Position numbers and translations under genes: made by a program. A DNA stretch of 64,000 nt from DASZUK01 sp035547695 (GTDB lineage Bacteria > Actinomycetota > Acidimicrobiia > Acidimicrobiales > RAAP-2). The notes below the pieces were generated by a model. That model saw only the letters and a program-made list of their open reading frames with translations. It made no database searches and was not told where the DNA came from. The DNA lies in the NCBI GenBank assembly GCA_035547695.1, contig DASZUK010000039.1, positions 124,001 to 188,000 of the forward strand, in the 5' to 3' direction. The stretch's first letter is position 1. Each line of letters begins with the position of its first letter. Of this stretch, positions 25,188 to 32,562 are shown one piece after another.

Positions 25188-25623
25188 GCCTGATGATATT
25201 GCGCCGAGCGAGGTTGCCGCTGCCGTCCAGGAGAGCATCGGCCTGTTCACCCGCCAGCTCCGTCAGGCGCCGGTGGGCGGCGAGCTCACGTTCTCCGAGC
25301 TGCTGGCCCTGTCCCGCCTGGAGCGGATCGGTCCGGCCACCGCGAGCGACCTGGCCCGGGCCGAGCAGATCACCCCGCAGGCCATGGGGGCCACCCTGGC
25401 CGGGCTCGAGGAACGACGCCTGGTCGAGCGCCGCCCCGACCCGACGGACGGCCGGCGGATGCTGCTGTCGATGACCGAGGCCGGGGAACGGGCGCTACGG
25501 GGCCGGCGGGACGCCCGGACCGAGCAGATGGCGAGGGTGCTGGCGAACACCTTCACCCGGGCCGAGATGAAGGCCCTGATGGTGGCGGCACCGCTGATCG
25601 AGCGGCTGGGCGACAGCCTGTAG
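25186..25623 (+). CDS. MarR family transcriptional regulator
   Basis: 145 residues from ATG 25186. The frame extends upstream to TTG 25162, but that leader is translated operator. Winged helix: SELLALSRLERIGPATASDLARAEQITPQAMGATLAGLEERRLVERRPDPTDGRRMLLSMTE (about 36-97, shortened), with the wing DPTDGR. MarR dimers usually repress a neighbouring exporter; the MFS gene directly downstream fits. Confidence 0.9.
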   Translation: MPDDIAPSEVAAAVQESIGLFTRQLRQAPVGGELTFSELLALSRLERIGPATASDLARAEQITPQAMGATLAGLEERRLVERRPDPTDGRRMLLSMTEAGERALRGRRDARTEQMARVLANTFTRAEMKALMVAAPLIERLGDSL

Positions 25624-26337
25624 TGGTCGGGGCCGGCGTGGGGGGGCAGCACCACGGCGTTCTCCTGGCGGTTCGTCACTCCGCTGCTGACGGCATCCAT
25701 GCTCAACCCGGTCAACACGTCCCTGATCGCGACGGCCCTGGTGCCCATCGCGGACGCCGTCCACGTCTCGGTCGGCCAGACGGCCGTCCTGGTCTCGGCG
25801 CCCTACCTCGCCAGCGCGGTCGCCCAGCCCACCACCGGGAAGCTGGCCGAGGAGCTCGGGCCGCGTCGGGTGTTCCTGGTCGGCCTCGTGACCGTGCCGG
25901 CGATGGTCAGCGCCAACCAGACCACCCTCTACCACCAGGTCGCGCCGGACCAGATCGGTACCGCGTCCGGCCTGTTCAAGACGTTCGGCTCCATCGGCTC
26001 CATCGCCTCGTCGGCGCTCATCGCCATCGCCTTCCACACCGGCGTCAGCGACGCCCACCTTCACGTGCTCGCCCTCGTCATGGTCGTCGTCAGCCTCCTC
26101 GGGCTCGTCATCGTGGTCGCCGACCGACGGGTCATGGCGCTGGCCCACCTCCACCCCGGGCAGGCGGGCCACGCCACGAGGCCAATCAGGGACGAACGAC
26201 CCTACCGGGGCCAGGTTGCACCGACGATGGTGGTTCCGACGGCCCAGGAGGGTGCTCGGAACTTTCCCCGGAGGTGGACCCCGACATTGCGGAGTGCCGA
26301 TGACGACGCCTCCCGACCTGGCCGATCTGCCCCTTGA
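25624..26337 (+). pseudogene. MFS drug transporter with a large internal deletion
   Basis: The frame continues from the MarR stop. SMLNPVNTSLIATALVPIADAVHVSVGQTAVLVSA is helix 1-2 of DHA2-type MFS exporters, then GPRRVFLVGLV. It then jumps, near 25890-25905, to SANQTTLYHQVAPDQIGTASGLFKTFGSIGSIASSA, which belongs to the last quarter of such proteins. About half of the normal 450-500 residues are missing without loss of frame. There is no good start codon before ATG 25699. The tail after VVADRRV runs into the promoter of the next gene. It cannot be a working 12- or 14-helix transporter. Confidence 0.7.
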
Positions 26338-28747
26338 CGTTCTCGAAACCGAGCTGGGGGTCGGTTCCGGCGGCCTGACCGGCGAACAGGCCGCGTCGCG
26401 CCTCGCCCGCTACGGGCCGAACGAGGTGGCCGAGGCCCACCGGCACCCGCTACTGGTCTTCGCCGGCTACTTCTGGGCGCCGATCCCCTGGATGATCGAG
26501 GTCGCCCTGGTCCTCTCCCTCGTCGCCCGCCATTGGACCGACGGGATCATCATCGGGGTCCTCCTGGCCATGAACGGCCTGGTGGCCTACGTCGAGGAGC
26601 ACCAGGCGGCGAGCGCCATCGCGGCACTGAAAGGAGAGCTGGCCACCATCGCCAGGGCCAGGCGAGACGGGACCTGGACCGTGGTGCCGGTCCGAGAGCT
26701 CGTCCCCGGCGACGTGGTGCGACTGCGCCTCGGGGACGTGGTCCCCGCCGACGCCCGCCTCTTGGCCGGCGGCCCGTTGCAGGTGGACCAGTCGGCGCTG
26801 ACGGGGGAGTCGTTGCCGGTGTCACGAACCACCGGAGACGTGCTGATGTCCGGCTCGGCAGTGACCCGCGGCGAGGCCGAGGGCCTCGTCTATGCCACCG
26901 GAGCAGCCAGCTTCTTCGGGCGGACCACCGCGCTGGTCAGGACGGCGGGGGCCGTGAGCCACTTCCAGCGGGCGGTGCTCCGGATCGGCGACTACCTGAT
27001 CGTCACCGCCGCGGTGCTGCTGGCGGCGACGGTGGCCGTCTCCCTGGTCCGGGGCGACCCGGTTCTGCAGACCCTGGAGTTCGCCCTGGTGGTGAGCATC
27101 GCCTCGGTGCCCGTGGCCCTCCCGGCGGTGCTGTCGGTGACGATGGCCGTGGGCGCCCGCCAGTTGGCCCGCAGCAAGGCGGTGGTCTCGCACCTGCCGG
27201 CGGTCGAGGAGCTGGGCGGGATCGACGTGTTGTGCTCGGACAAGACCGGCACCTTGACCCAGAACCGGCTGGCCGCCGGCCCGCCGTGGTGCGCCCCAGG
27301 GATCGAGCCCGGCGAGGTGCTCGGGTGGGCGGCGCTGGCGTCGAGGGCAGAGGACGGTGACCCCCTCGACCTGGCCGTGCTGGCCGCCGCGTCCTCGTCG
27401 GGAACGGTGCTGGTCGGGCCAGCAACCGCGTTCGTGCCCTTCGACCCGGTGGCCAAGCGGTCCGAGGCCACCGTCGCCGGTCCCGGCGGCGTCACCCGGG
27501 CCACCAAGGGTGCGCCGCAGGTCGTCGCTGGGCTGTGTGGCGACGACCCGGCAGTGGCTGGGGCCGAGGAGCAGGTGGCGATGTTCGCCCGGCACGGCTA
27601 CCGCTCGCTGGGGGTGGCGCGCACCGAGGGCGAGCGCTGGCGCCTCCTCGGGATCATCCCGCTCTCCGACGTGCCACGGGAGGACTCGGCCGCCACCATC
27701 GAAGCGGCCAAGTGCCTCGGGGTCGAGGTCAAGATGGTGACCGGCGACCAGGCGGCCATCGGCGTCGAGATCGCCCGCCAGGTGGGGCTGGGCCGGCACA
27801 TCCTGCCCGCCATCGAGCTCGAGGGCGCGGGCGAGCGGGGTGACGATCGCCTGGCCGACCTGGTGGAGCACGCCGACGGCTTCGCCCAGGTCTTCCCCGA
27901 GGACAAGTACCACATCGTGTCCCTCCTCCAGTCCCGGGGCCACATCGTGGGCATGACCGGCGACGGGGTGAACGACGCCCCCGCCCTCAAACAGGCCGAT
28001 GCCGGCATTGCCGTGGCCGGCGCCACCGACGCCGCCCGCGCCGCCGCCGACGTCGTGCTGCTGGCTCCCGGCCTCTCGGTGATCGTCCAGGCCATCCGCC
28101 TGGCCCGGGAGATCTTCGCCCGGATGACCTCCTACGCCCTCTACCGCATCGCCGAGACCATCCGGGTCCTCCTCGTCGTGGTGCTGGCCGTGGTCGCCTT
28201 CAACTTCTTCCCGGTGACCGCCACCATGATCGTGCTGCTGGCCATCCTGAACGACGCCGCCATCCTCACCATCGCCTACGACCACGTACGCGGCTCGGAG
28301 CGCCCGGCGGCCTGGGACATGCGCATGTTGCTGCACGTGGCCACCGTCATCGGGATCATGGGCGTGGGCGAGACCTTCTTGCTCTTCGCCCTGGCCGACA
28401 AGGTGTTCGGTCTCGACCACGACGTCATCCGCACCCTCATCTACCTGAAGCTGTCGGTCTCGGGGCACTTCACCATCTTCGTCACCCGGGCCCGTGGCCC
28501 CTTCTGGGACCGGCCGGCGCCCTCCCGGCTGCTGCTCGGCGCGGTGGTGACCACCCAGTGCCTCGCCACCCTCATCGCCGGGTTCGGCCTGCTGATGACG
28601 TCACTTCCCTGGGGCTGGGCGGCCTTCGTGTGGGGGTACGCCCTGGTGTGGTTCTTGGTCGAGGATCGGGTCAAGCTCGCCACCTACGGATGGCTGGACC
28701 GCCACCGGCCCTCCCCGGCGCACACGACGGTGTCGGCTGATCCCTGA
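26300..28747 (+). CDS. P-type H+-ATPase (plasma-membrane proton-efflux type, P3A)
   Basis: 815 residues. Motifs: TGES (SALTGESLPVSR), PVALPAVLSVTMAVGARQL (the helix 4 motif, where P3A pumps have PVALP), phosphorylation site D314 in CSDKTGTLTQN, and hinge MTGDGVNDAPALKQADAGIAVAGATDAARAAAD. Ten hydrophobic segments. It is closest to fungal/plant Pma1-like proton pumps found in some bacteria and archaea. Pumps H+ out, probably for acid or energy stress. ATG 26300 is preceded by GGAGTG. Confidence 0.93.
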   Translation: MTTPPDLADLPLDVLETELGVGSGGLTGEQAASRLARYGPNEVAEAHRHPLLVFAGYFWAPIPWMIEVALVLSLVARHWTDGIIIGVLLAMNGLVAYVEEHQAASAIAALKGELATIARARRDGTWTVVPVRELVPGDVVRLRLGDVVPADARLLAGGPLQVDQSALTGESLPVSRTTGDVLMSGSAVTRGEAEGLVYATGAASFFGRTTALVRTAGAVSHFQRAVLRIGDYLIVTAAVLLAATVAVSLVRGDPVLQTLEFALVVSIASVPVALPAVLSVTMAVGARQLARSKAVVSHLPAVEELGGIDVLCSDKTGTLTQNRLAAGPPWCAPGIEPGEVLGWAALASRAEDGDPLDLAVLAAASSSGTVLVGPATAFVPFDPVAKRSEATVAGPGGVTRATKGAPQVVAGLCGDDPAVAGAEEQVAMFARHGYRSLGVARTEGERWRLLGIIPLSDVPREDSAATIEAAKCLGVEVKMVTGDQAAIGVEIARQVGLGRHILPAIELEGAGERGDDRLADLVEHADGFAQVFPEDKYHIVSLLQSRGHIVGMTGDGVNDAPALKQADAGIAVAGATDAARAAADVVLLAPGLSVIVQAIRLAREIFARMTSYALYRIAETIRVLLVVVLAVVAFNFFPVTATMIVLLAILNDAAILTIAYDHVRGSERPAAWDMRMLLHVATVIGIMGVGETFLLFALADKVFGLDHDVIRTLIYLKLSVSGHFTIFVTRARGPFWDRPAPSRLLLGAVVTTQCLATLIAGFGLLMTSLPWGWAAFVWGYALVWFLVEDRVKLATYGWLDRHRPSPAHTTVSADP

Positions 28748-28795
28748 TGGGCCGCCGTCGGCCGGTCGGCGGCTCATCGTCGGCCCATCAGGGAT
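28740..28795. terminator. large hairpin at the end of the P-type ATPase gene
   Basis: ATCCCTGATGGGCCG (28740-28754) and CGGCCCATCAGGGAT (28781-28795) are perfect 15-base inverted arms. The loop itself contains the arms GCCGCCG/CGGCGGC. The left arm includes the ATPase stop. Lies between convergent genes, so a bidirectional terminator is likely, though no T-run follows. Confidence 0.6.
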
Positions 28796-28839
28796 GGATC
28801 GCTGTCGACGGTGATTGGATCGACCCCGACACCAGCGCC

Positions 28840-28881
28840 CAAGGGGTGGCCGTTTCGAAACAAGGGGTCACCGTTTCGAAA
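28840..28881 (+). repeat. 21-base tandem repeat, two copies
   Basis: Two adjacent copies of CAAGGGGT(GG/CA)CCGTTTCGAAA (28840-28860 and 28861-28881) lie between the convergent genes. The second copy also forms the left arm of the hairpin at 28866. Confidence 0.8.
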
Positions 28882-28909
28882 AAACCCTTGGTTCTACCGA
28901 ACGGTGACC
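28866..28909. terminator. hairpin at the end of the MerR-PP2C gene
   Basis: GGTCACCGTT (28866-28875) and AACGGTGACC (28900-28909) are perfect arms around a 24-base loop that includes the stop codon of the minus-strand gene and an A6/T6 run. Likely terminator for the minus strand. Confidence 0.5.
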
Positions 28910-29982
28910 ACCAGGGCGGTCGCGTCGTCGTCGGCCCCGTTGCCTACAGCCGCCGCCACCATCCGGTCGGCCGACTCCTGTGCACCGCCGGCACCGGCGA
29001 GCACCGTCCTGAGCCGGTCGTCCGCGAGCGCCTTGGACAAGCCGTCCGTGCAGAGCACGAACAGGTCGCCGGCCCGACAGGACACGCCGGCGTGGTCCAA
29101 CTCGACCGTCGGACCGACCCCGAGTGCCCGCGTGAGGACGTGGCGGTGGGGATGCGTCGTGGCGTCGTCGTCCGTGAGCTTCCCGGCGCGGATCAAGTCA
29201 CCGACCACCGTGTGGTCGTCGGTGAGCTGATCGAGCTGGCCGTCCCGGAGCCGGTAGGCGCGTGAGTCGCCGGCGTGGACGACGAGCATCCCCGCGTCGG
29301 AGGTCATGGCCACCACTGCCAGGGTGGTCCCCATCGTGGGGTCGGTCCCCCGGGCGGTGGCCTGGCGCCACACCGCATCATTCGCCTCCCGACAGGCGCT
29401 CAGAAGCCCCGAAGCACTGCGCCCGGCGGCGAACGCCGCATCCAGGGTGTCCAGGGCCAAGCGGCTGGCGACCTCCCCGTCCTGCAGGCCCCCGATGCCG
29501 TCTGCCACGGCGAACAGGCCGTCGCCGACGAGGGTGGCGTCCTGGTTCGTCTCGCCGGTCCCTCGGTGGCTGGCGACGCCGGCGAACGTATCGAGCGCCA
29601 TGGAGCTGCCCCTCGTTGCGGTGGTCCGTCGGTCCGGCGGTGGGGCCGCACCCAGGGCCAGGGCCGCTCGGGCCTCGGCCAGTGCCCGGCGGCGACCCGC
29701 GGCCTCCCGCGCGATCTCGCGGTCCCAGCGGTCGAAGCGAGCGTCGGTGGGGTCCTGGAAGTAGCTCGCGATGGCCTCGACCGAGATGCCGGCGTGGCGT
29801 AGCAGGGCGATGACCCGGGCCCGGTGGAGCTGGTCGGTCGAGTAGTACCGATACCCCGATGAACGGTCGACGGCGGCCGGGACCAGCAGACCGGCCGCGG
29901 CGTAGGAACGGAGCATCTTGGGCGACAGGCCGCACTCGGCCGAGAAGTCACCGATGCCCAGCAGCTCGTCCAGCTCGTCCAC
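28894..29982 (-). CDS. MerR-type HTH fused to a PP2C serine/threonine phosphatase
   Basis: 362 residues from GTG 29982. Residues about 8-80 are a MerR winged HTH (GIGDFSAECGLSPKMLRSYAAAGLL, SSGYRYYSTDQLHRARVIALLR). Residues about 125-360 are a PPM phosphatase: NQDATLVGDGLFAVADGIGG (metal-binding Asp), GTTLAVV, HAGDSRAYRLRDG, CTDGLSKAL and the final GADDDATALVV Asp. A short helix of about 40 residues takes the place of the usual MerR effector domain. This suggests phosphatase output coupled to DNA binding, or a regulator whose effector is a phosphoprotein. Unusual fusion; both halves look intact. Confidence 0.88.
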   Translation of the reverse strand: MDELDELLGIGDFSAECGLSPKMLRSYAAAGLLVPAAVDRSSGYRYYSTDQLHRARVIALLRHAGISVEAIASYFQDPTDARFDRWDREIAREAAGRRRALAEARAALALGAAPPPDRRTTATRGSSMALDTFAGVASHRGTGETNQDATLVGDGLFAVADGIGGLQDGEVASRLALDTLDAAFAAGRSASGLLSACREANDAVWRQATARGTDPTMGTTLAVVAMTSDAGMLVVHAGDSRAYRLRDGQLDQLTDDHTVVGDLIRAGKLTDDDATTHPHRHVLTRALGVGPTVELDHAGVSCRAGDLFVLCTDGLSKALADDRLRTVLAGAGGAQESADRMVAAAVGNGADDDATALVVTVR

Positions 29983-29984
29983 AG

Positions 29985-30389
29985 CTAGAGGATGAACCCT
30001 TCCCGCCGGGCAGAGTCAACCCGGGGTTGGCCTGCAGGATCGTGGGCGTGGCGAGCCACCGCCCTTTGCTCCTTCGCTTCCCGTCTGGACGTTCGGCAAG
30101 CGCGCTCGGATACGTAACGCCGGCAACGGCCCGTTGCGCGCTCAGGCCGCTGCCGTGACGGCAACGACTGCGGGGTTCCACCCTCTTCGGGCACCGCTTC
30201 GCCGTCCGCCTGAAGACCGGCGGTGTGCACCTCGATGGCCTCGACGGCCCGCTGCCGGCACTCCTCGATGGTGCTACCACGAGTGAAACAGCCGGGCAGT
30301 GCGGGGACGGTCACGAAGGAGCCACCGCCGTCCTCGGGCTCCACGACATCGTGTACGTGCGCATCCGTGTACGTGCGCATCATCTTCAT
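29985..30389 (-). CDS. HicB-like antitoxin with altered C-terminus
   Basis: Starting at ATG 30389, MKMMRTYTDAHVHDVVEPED, then GGSFVTVPALPGCFTRGSTIEECRQRAVEAIEVHTAGL, is a HicB-type (partial RNase H fold) domain. After VPEEGGTPQ the sequence turns to Arg-rich nonsense. In a neighbouring frame AVVAVTAAA followed by TGA would give a normal HicB end, so a frameshift is likely near 30165. No intact HicA toxin lies beside it. The preceding 19 codons to ATG 30446 may also be translated. Confidence 0.6.
   Translation of the reverse strand: MKMMRTYTDAHVHDVVEPEDGGGSFVTVPALPGCFTRGSTIEECRQRAVEAIEVHTAGLQADGEAVPEEGGTPQSLPSRQRPERATGRCRRYVSERACRTSRREAKEQRAVARHAHDPAGQPRVDSARREGFIL
29989..30019 (-). promoter_or_regulatory. 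candidate MerR-type promoter of the MerR-PP2C gene
   Basis: On the minus strand TTGACT (30019-30014) and CATCCT (29994-29989) are separated by 19 bases, the long spacer typical of MerR-activated promoters. The -10 ends seven bases before the GTG, which would give a leaderless mRNA. Autoregulation is inferred. Confidence 0.4.
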
Positions 30390-30767
30390 CCTCTCACGGG
30401 ACAGCCGTAGCTCAGCCGGTACCGCCCAGTTGATGCGGCGCCGCACCGCAGCAAGACCCCCATCAGGCCGGAGGCTCGGGAGGGTCGCCCTCTCGCTGTC
30501 GCCTGAAAGTGGTCGCCGATGGCTCTATGGGGATGGCTCTATAAGGATGGCTCTATGGGATGTCGTTCTCTTTGAAATCCCGAAGCGGACGCGGTCCAAA
30601 GGGCCAGAGCCGGGAGGCCGCATCGTCCACCGCTTCTTGCTCGTGGCCCGGTCGCGACTTCAGTACGGCACGCATCCCTGCGGTCCCAGTCCAACCGAGC
30701 TTCCAGAGCCATGTCCAGGTTGACCACTCGCCGCCCGGTCCGGATCGTCCGTTCCTCCGCCGGCCCA
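30390..30767. other. gene-poor segment with a 14-base triple repeat
   Basis: No supported gene in these 378 bases. Bases 30518-30559 hold three tandem copies of GATGGCTCTAT(GGG/AAG). Short open frames exist on both strands, but none resembles a known family, and base composition is lower in GC than the flanks, as expected for eroding island DNA. Confidence 0.5.
30518..30559 (+). repeat. 14-base tandem repeat, three copies
   Basis: GATGGCTCTATGGG, GATGGCTCTATAAG and GATGGCTCTATGGG follow each other directly. Confidence 0.85.
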
Positions 30768-31097
30768 TCAGTCGACTTCCAGCCGAATCCAGGGCCGAGG
30801 GACGAACCGGTCCGGGTTCTGGAGCGCCAGTGGCAGTTGGACGAACCGCTTGGCACTGATGGACCCCGTGCGCATCTTCAGCACCTGCCCAGGCTTCACA
30901 TCGATCTTCACCTCGTCACTCTGGCTCGATCCGGTACGGACGATGCGAAGTTGGACCTCATGACGCCCCGACGAGAGGCAGAAGCTGCGCGACCGGCACG
31001 GCCAGATCGACCCGCTGGCCACGCCGTCGATGAAGACGACGTAGCGGCGGACGAGGTCTTGGATCGTGGGTCGCCGCCGTATGCGGAGGACCGCCAT
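30768..31097 (-). CDS. small uncharacterised beta-rich protein
   Basis: 109 residues from ATG 31097 (GTG 31124 is an alternative). RYVVFIDGVASGSIWPCRSRSF, then LSSGRHEVQLRIVRTGSSQSDEVKIDVKPGQVLKM, is the repeated-strand pattern of PEGA-like or carbohydrate-binding beta-sandwich domains (FIDG...G-x-H-x-V-x-L). No signal peptide. Function is unknown; it lies alone in the gene-poor edge of the island. Confidence 0.6.
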   Translation of the reverse strand: MAVLRIRRRPTIQDLVRRYVVFIDGVASGSIWPCRSRSFCLSSGRHEVQLRIVRTGSSQSDEVKIDVKPGQVLKMRTGSISAKRFVQLPLALQNPDRFVPRPWIRLEVD

Positions 31098-31198
31098 TGC
31101 CTCGTTGCCGTCCTCGGTTGGCACGCAACCCTCACAAGTCCTGGCGCCCGCCAGCGTGTGCTGTCTCTGCAGGTCAGCCTACCGGTGCCGTCTGCAGC

Positions 31199-31236
31199 CG
31201 AGTAGAAACCACGGGTTCGAGTAGAAACCACGGGTT
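31199..31236 (+). repeat. 19-base tandem repeat, two copies
   Basis: CGAGTAGAAACCACGGGTT occurs twice without a gap (31199-31217, 31218-31236), beside the HNH relic. Confidence 0.85.
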
Positions 31237-31289
31237 ACTGAATGTTGACATCTCACAGGACAGCCCGTGGGTCCTCGATAGACACGTCC

Positions 31290-31426
31290 GAGGCAGCGGC
31301 GGCACACGCTGTTGCGGTGATGGACGGACTCGCCGTCGACCAGGTACCGACCCAGGAGCTCTTCGGCCACGGGGATGTGCTCGAACACGTAGGGACTCCG
31401 GCCAGCGCGCGGATGTCCGGGTGACC
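31290..31426 (-). pseudogene. HNH endonuclease relic
   Basis: On the minus strand GHPDIRALAG (from 31426) and, after a frameshift, YVFEHIPVAEELLGRYLVDGE then SVHHRN (from 31391) match the core of HNH homing-type endonucleases, which read HP-x-A..GYV-x-EH....LGR-x-L..GE-x-VHHRNG. The downstream DNRPENLE part is lost. A broken mobile-DNA or phage gene. Confidence 0.5.
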
Positions 31427-31516
31427 GACGCTATCGAGTGGGCGCACACCATCTACGACCGATACGTGGGCTCCAGTGCACCTCCAACGATGTTCACGCT
31501 TCCGCCTGACCATCCT

Positions 31517-31590
31517 TGGTGGTGGTGCCTCCAAAAGCCAACCACGCCCGACGATCGCCGGTTGGCCCATCTACCTGGGGGAACGTAAGC
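31517..31590 (+). repeat. ssrA-type att-like repeat, copy A
   Basis: Shares a 23-base identical block (31521-31543) with copy B (33598-33620). A further 45 bases at about 70 % identity follow, including (C/T)ACCTGGG and GAACGTAAGC-like ends. See copies at 33553 and 43727. Confidence 0.6.
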
Positions 31591-31601
31591 CGAGGGTTCC
31601 C

Positions 31602-31826
31602 ACGTGCCGGGACGAGGTGGTCGCAGCCGTCGAGGCGCTGGTTGCTGGTGGGAAGGAGTCGACCTTCAGCGTGGAAATGGTCCACGCCGCGATGGTCTCG
31701 TGCGGATCCCGCTGGCCCCGTGAGACGGTGGCCAAGACGATGCTGCGGATGACCCGACAGGCTCGTCGTCCCCCCTACCTCCAACTCGAGCGGGCGGGAT
31801 GCGGCTTGTACCGGGTCGTGCCCTCT
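31602..31826 (+). pseudogene. DUF7669-like winged-helix domain, in frame with the toxin gene
   Basis: TCRDEVVAAVEALVAGGKES, TFSVEMVHAAM, RWPRETVAKTMLRMTRQA and YLQLERAGCGLYRVV fit the small DUF7669 winged-helix domain, which occurs alone or at the end of nucleases and other defence-type proteins. There is no clear start codon and the reading frame enters from repeat A and continues into the next gene without a stop. I take it as a relic of a larger gene cut by recombination. Confidence 0.45.
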
Positions 31827-31862
31827 CGTGGGGGACTCGGACGTTCGGTAAGAGTTTCGCGG

Positions 31863-31868
31863 TACAAT
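31863..31868 (+). promoter_or_regulatory. -10 box of a leaderless promoter for the toxin-antitoxin pair
   Basis: TACAAT ends seven bases before GTG 31875, inside AT-rich sequence (TTCGCGGTACAATACTG). This geometry decides the start of the toxin gene. Confidence 0.5.
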
Positions 31869-31874
31869 ACTGTG

Positions 31875-32159
31875 GTGTCGGAACCCGACCTGTGGATCGA
31901 ACCGACCGCTCGACGTCATGGAATCAGCGATGACGACATACGACACGCTCTGACACACCCCGGCTACGTGGGAGACGACCCTGATGCACTGGACGAAGAT
32001 ACTCCCATGACCTTGATTCTCGGCCCGGACCGCGCCGGCAATCGACTGGAGCTGGCGGCCCTGGTGGCCGACGACGGGACGGTGGTCGTCGTGCACGCCA
32101 TGTCCATGCGGGTGAAGTACGCACATCTGTGGCCCGGAGAACGGAGGTCCCGACCATGA
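31875..32159 (+). CDS. putative type II toxin of a toxin-antitoxin pair (BrnT/DUF4258-like)
   Basis: 94 residues from GTG 31875: SEPDLWIEPTARRHGISDDD, IRHALTHPGYVGD, MTLILGPDRAGNRLELAALV and VVVHAMSMRVKYAHLW. Small basic beta-strand protein with the outline of BrnT-like RNase toxins (N-terminal H-G-I/V-S..D, C-terminal A-M). Its stop overlaps the start of a ribbon-helix-helix antitoxin (ATGA). Toxin-first order with an RHH antitoxin is that of brnTA. Exact family uncertain. Confidence 0.6.
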   Translation: MSEPDLWIEPTARRHGISDDDIRHALTHPGYVGDDPDALDEDTPMTLILGPDRAGNRLELAALVADDGTVVVVHAMSMRVKYAHLWPGERRSRP

Positions 32160-32443
32160 CCACCAAGCGACCGCCCCTCACGATCGGCGGCCGATCGATC
32201 ACTGACGAGTTGGTCGAGAAGGCAGCGGAGCAGGCGGAGGCCGGCTTGGACACTGAACATCTTGTCCGCCGGCCTGGTGGCCGCCCCCTCATCGGTTCGG
32301 CGCCGGCTATGAACATCTCGGTCCGGTTCCCCCCCGACCTGCGGGACCAGCTCCGGGCTCGAGCTCAGGCGGAACACGTTGCCGAGGCTGAGGTGATCCG
32401 CCGTGCCGTGCACGACTATCTGGAGCGTCCCCGGGCCAGCTGA
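32156..32443 (+). CDS. ribbon-helix-helix (CopG/BrnA-like) antitoxin
   Basis: 95 residues. The C-terminal NISVRFPPDLRDQLRARAQAEHVAEAEVIRRAVHDYLE (about 54-91, shortened) is a classical RHH DNA-binding domain. The N-terminal half, ending GRPLIGSAPA, would wrap the toxin. Starts in an ATGA overlap. Likely autoregulates from the leaderless promoter at 31863. Confidence 0.8.
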   Translation: MTTKRPPLTIGGRSITDELVEKAAEQAEAGLDTEHLVRRPGGRPLIGSAPAMNISVRFPPDLRDQLRARAQAEHVAEAEVIRRAVHDYLERPRAS

Positions 32444-32562
32444 GCTAGTGCAATCGTCTATTGACGACGGCCGAACGATGGGACGCCAACCGGTGAGGAA
32501 GCCGCCCTCTCCCTTTGGGGCGATCATCACTTTGGGGGTGATCCTTGGGCTGGCAAGCCAAC

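Noticed and set aside
26240..26280. CGGAACTTTCCCCGG before the P-type ATPase as another DosR site
   Set aside because: It lacks the GGGAC and GGCCC half-sites, so the match is too weak.
30010..30130. Possible HicA toxin downstream of the HicB-like gene
   Set aside because: One frame shows PLPALRIRA, but no conserved GSH(x)R histidine motif or full-length frame follows.
30400..30430. GTAGCTCAGCCGGTACC resembles a tRNA D-arm
   Set aside because: No acceptor, anticodon or T-arm can be formed around it, so at most it is a tRNA fragment.
31421..31588. Open frame starting VTDAIEWAHTIYDRYVG
   Set aside because: It overlaps the upstream end of the HNH relic on the other strand and runs into repeat A. 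No family match was seen.
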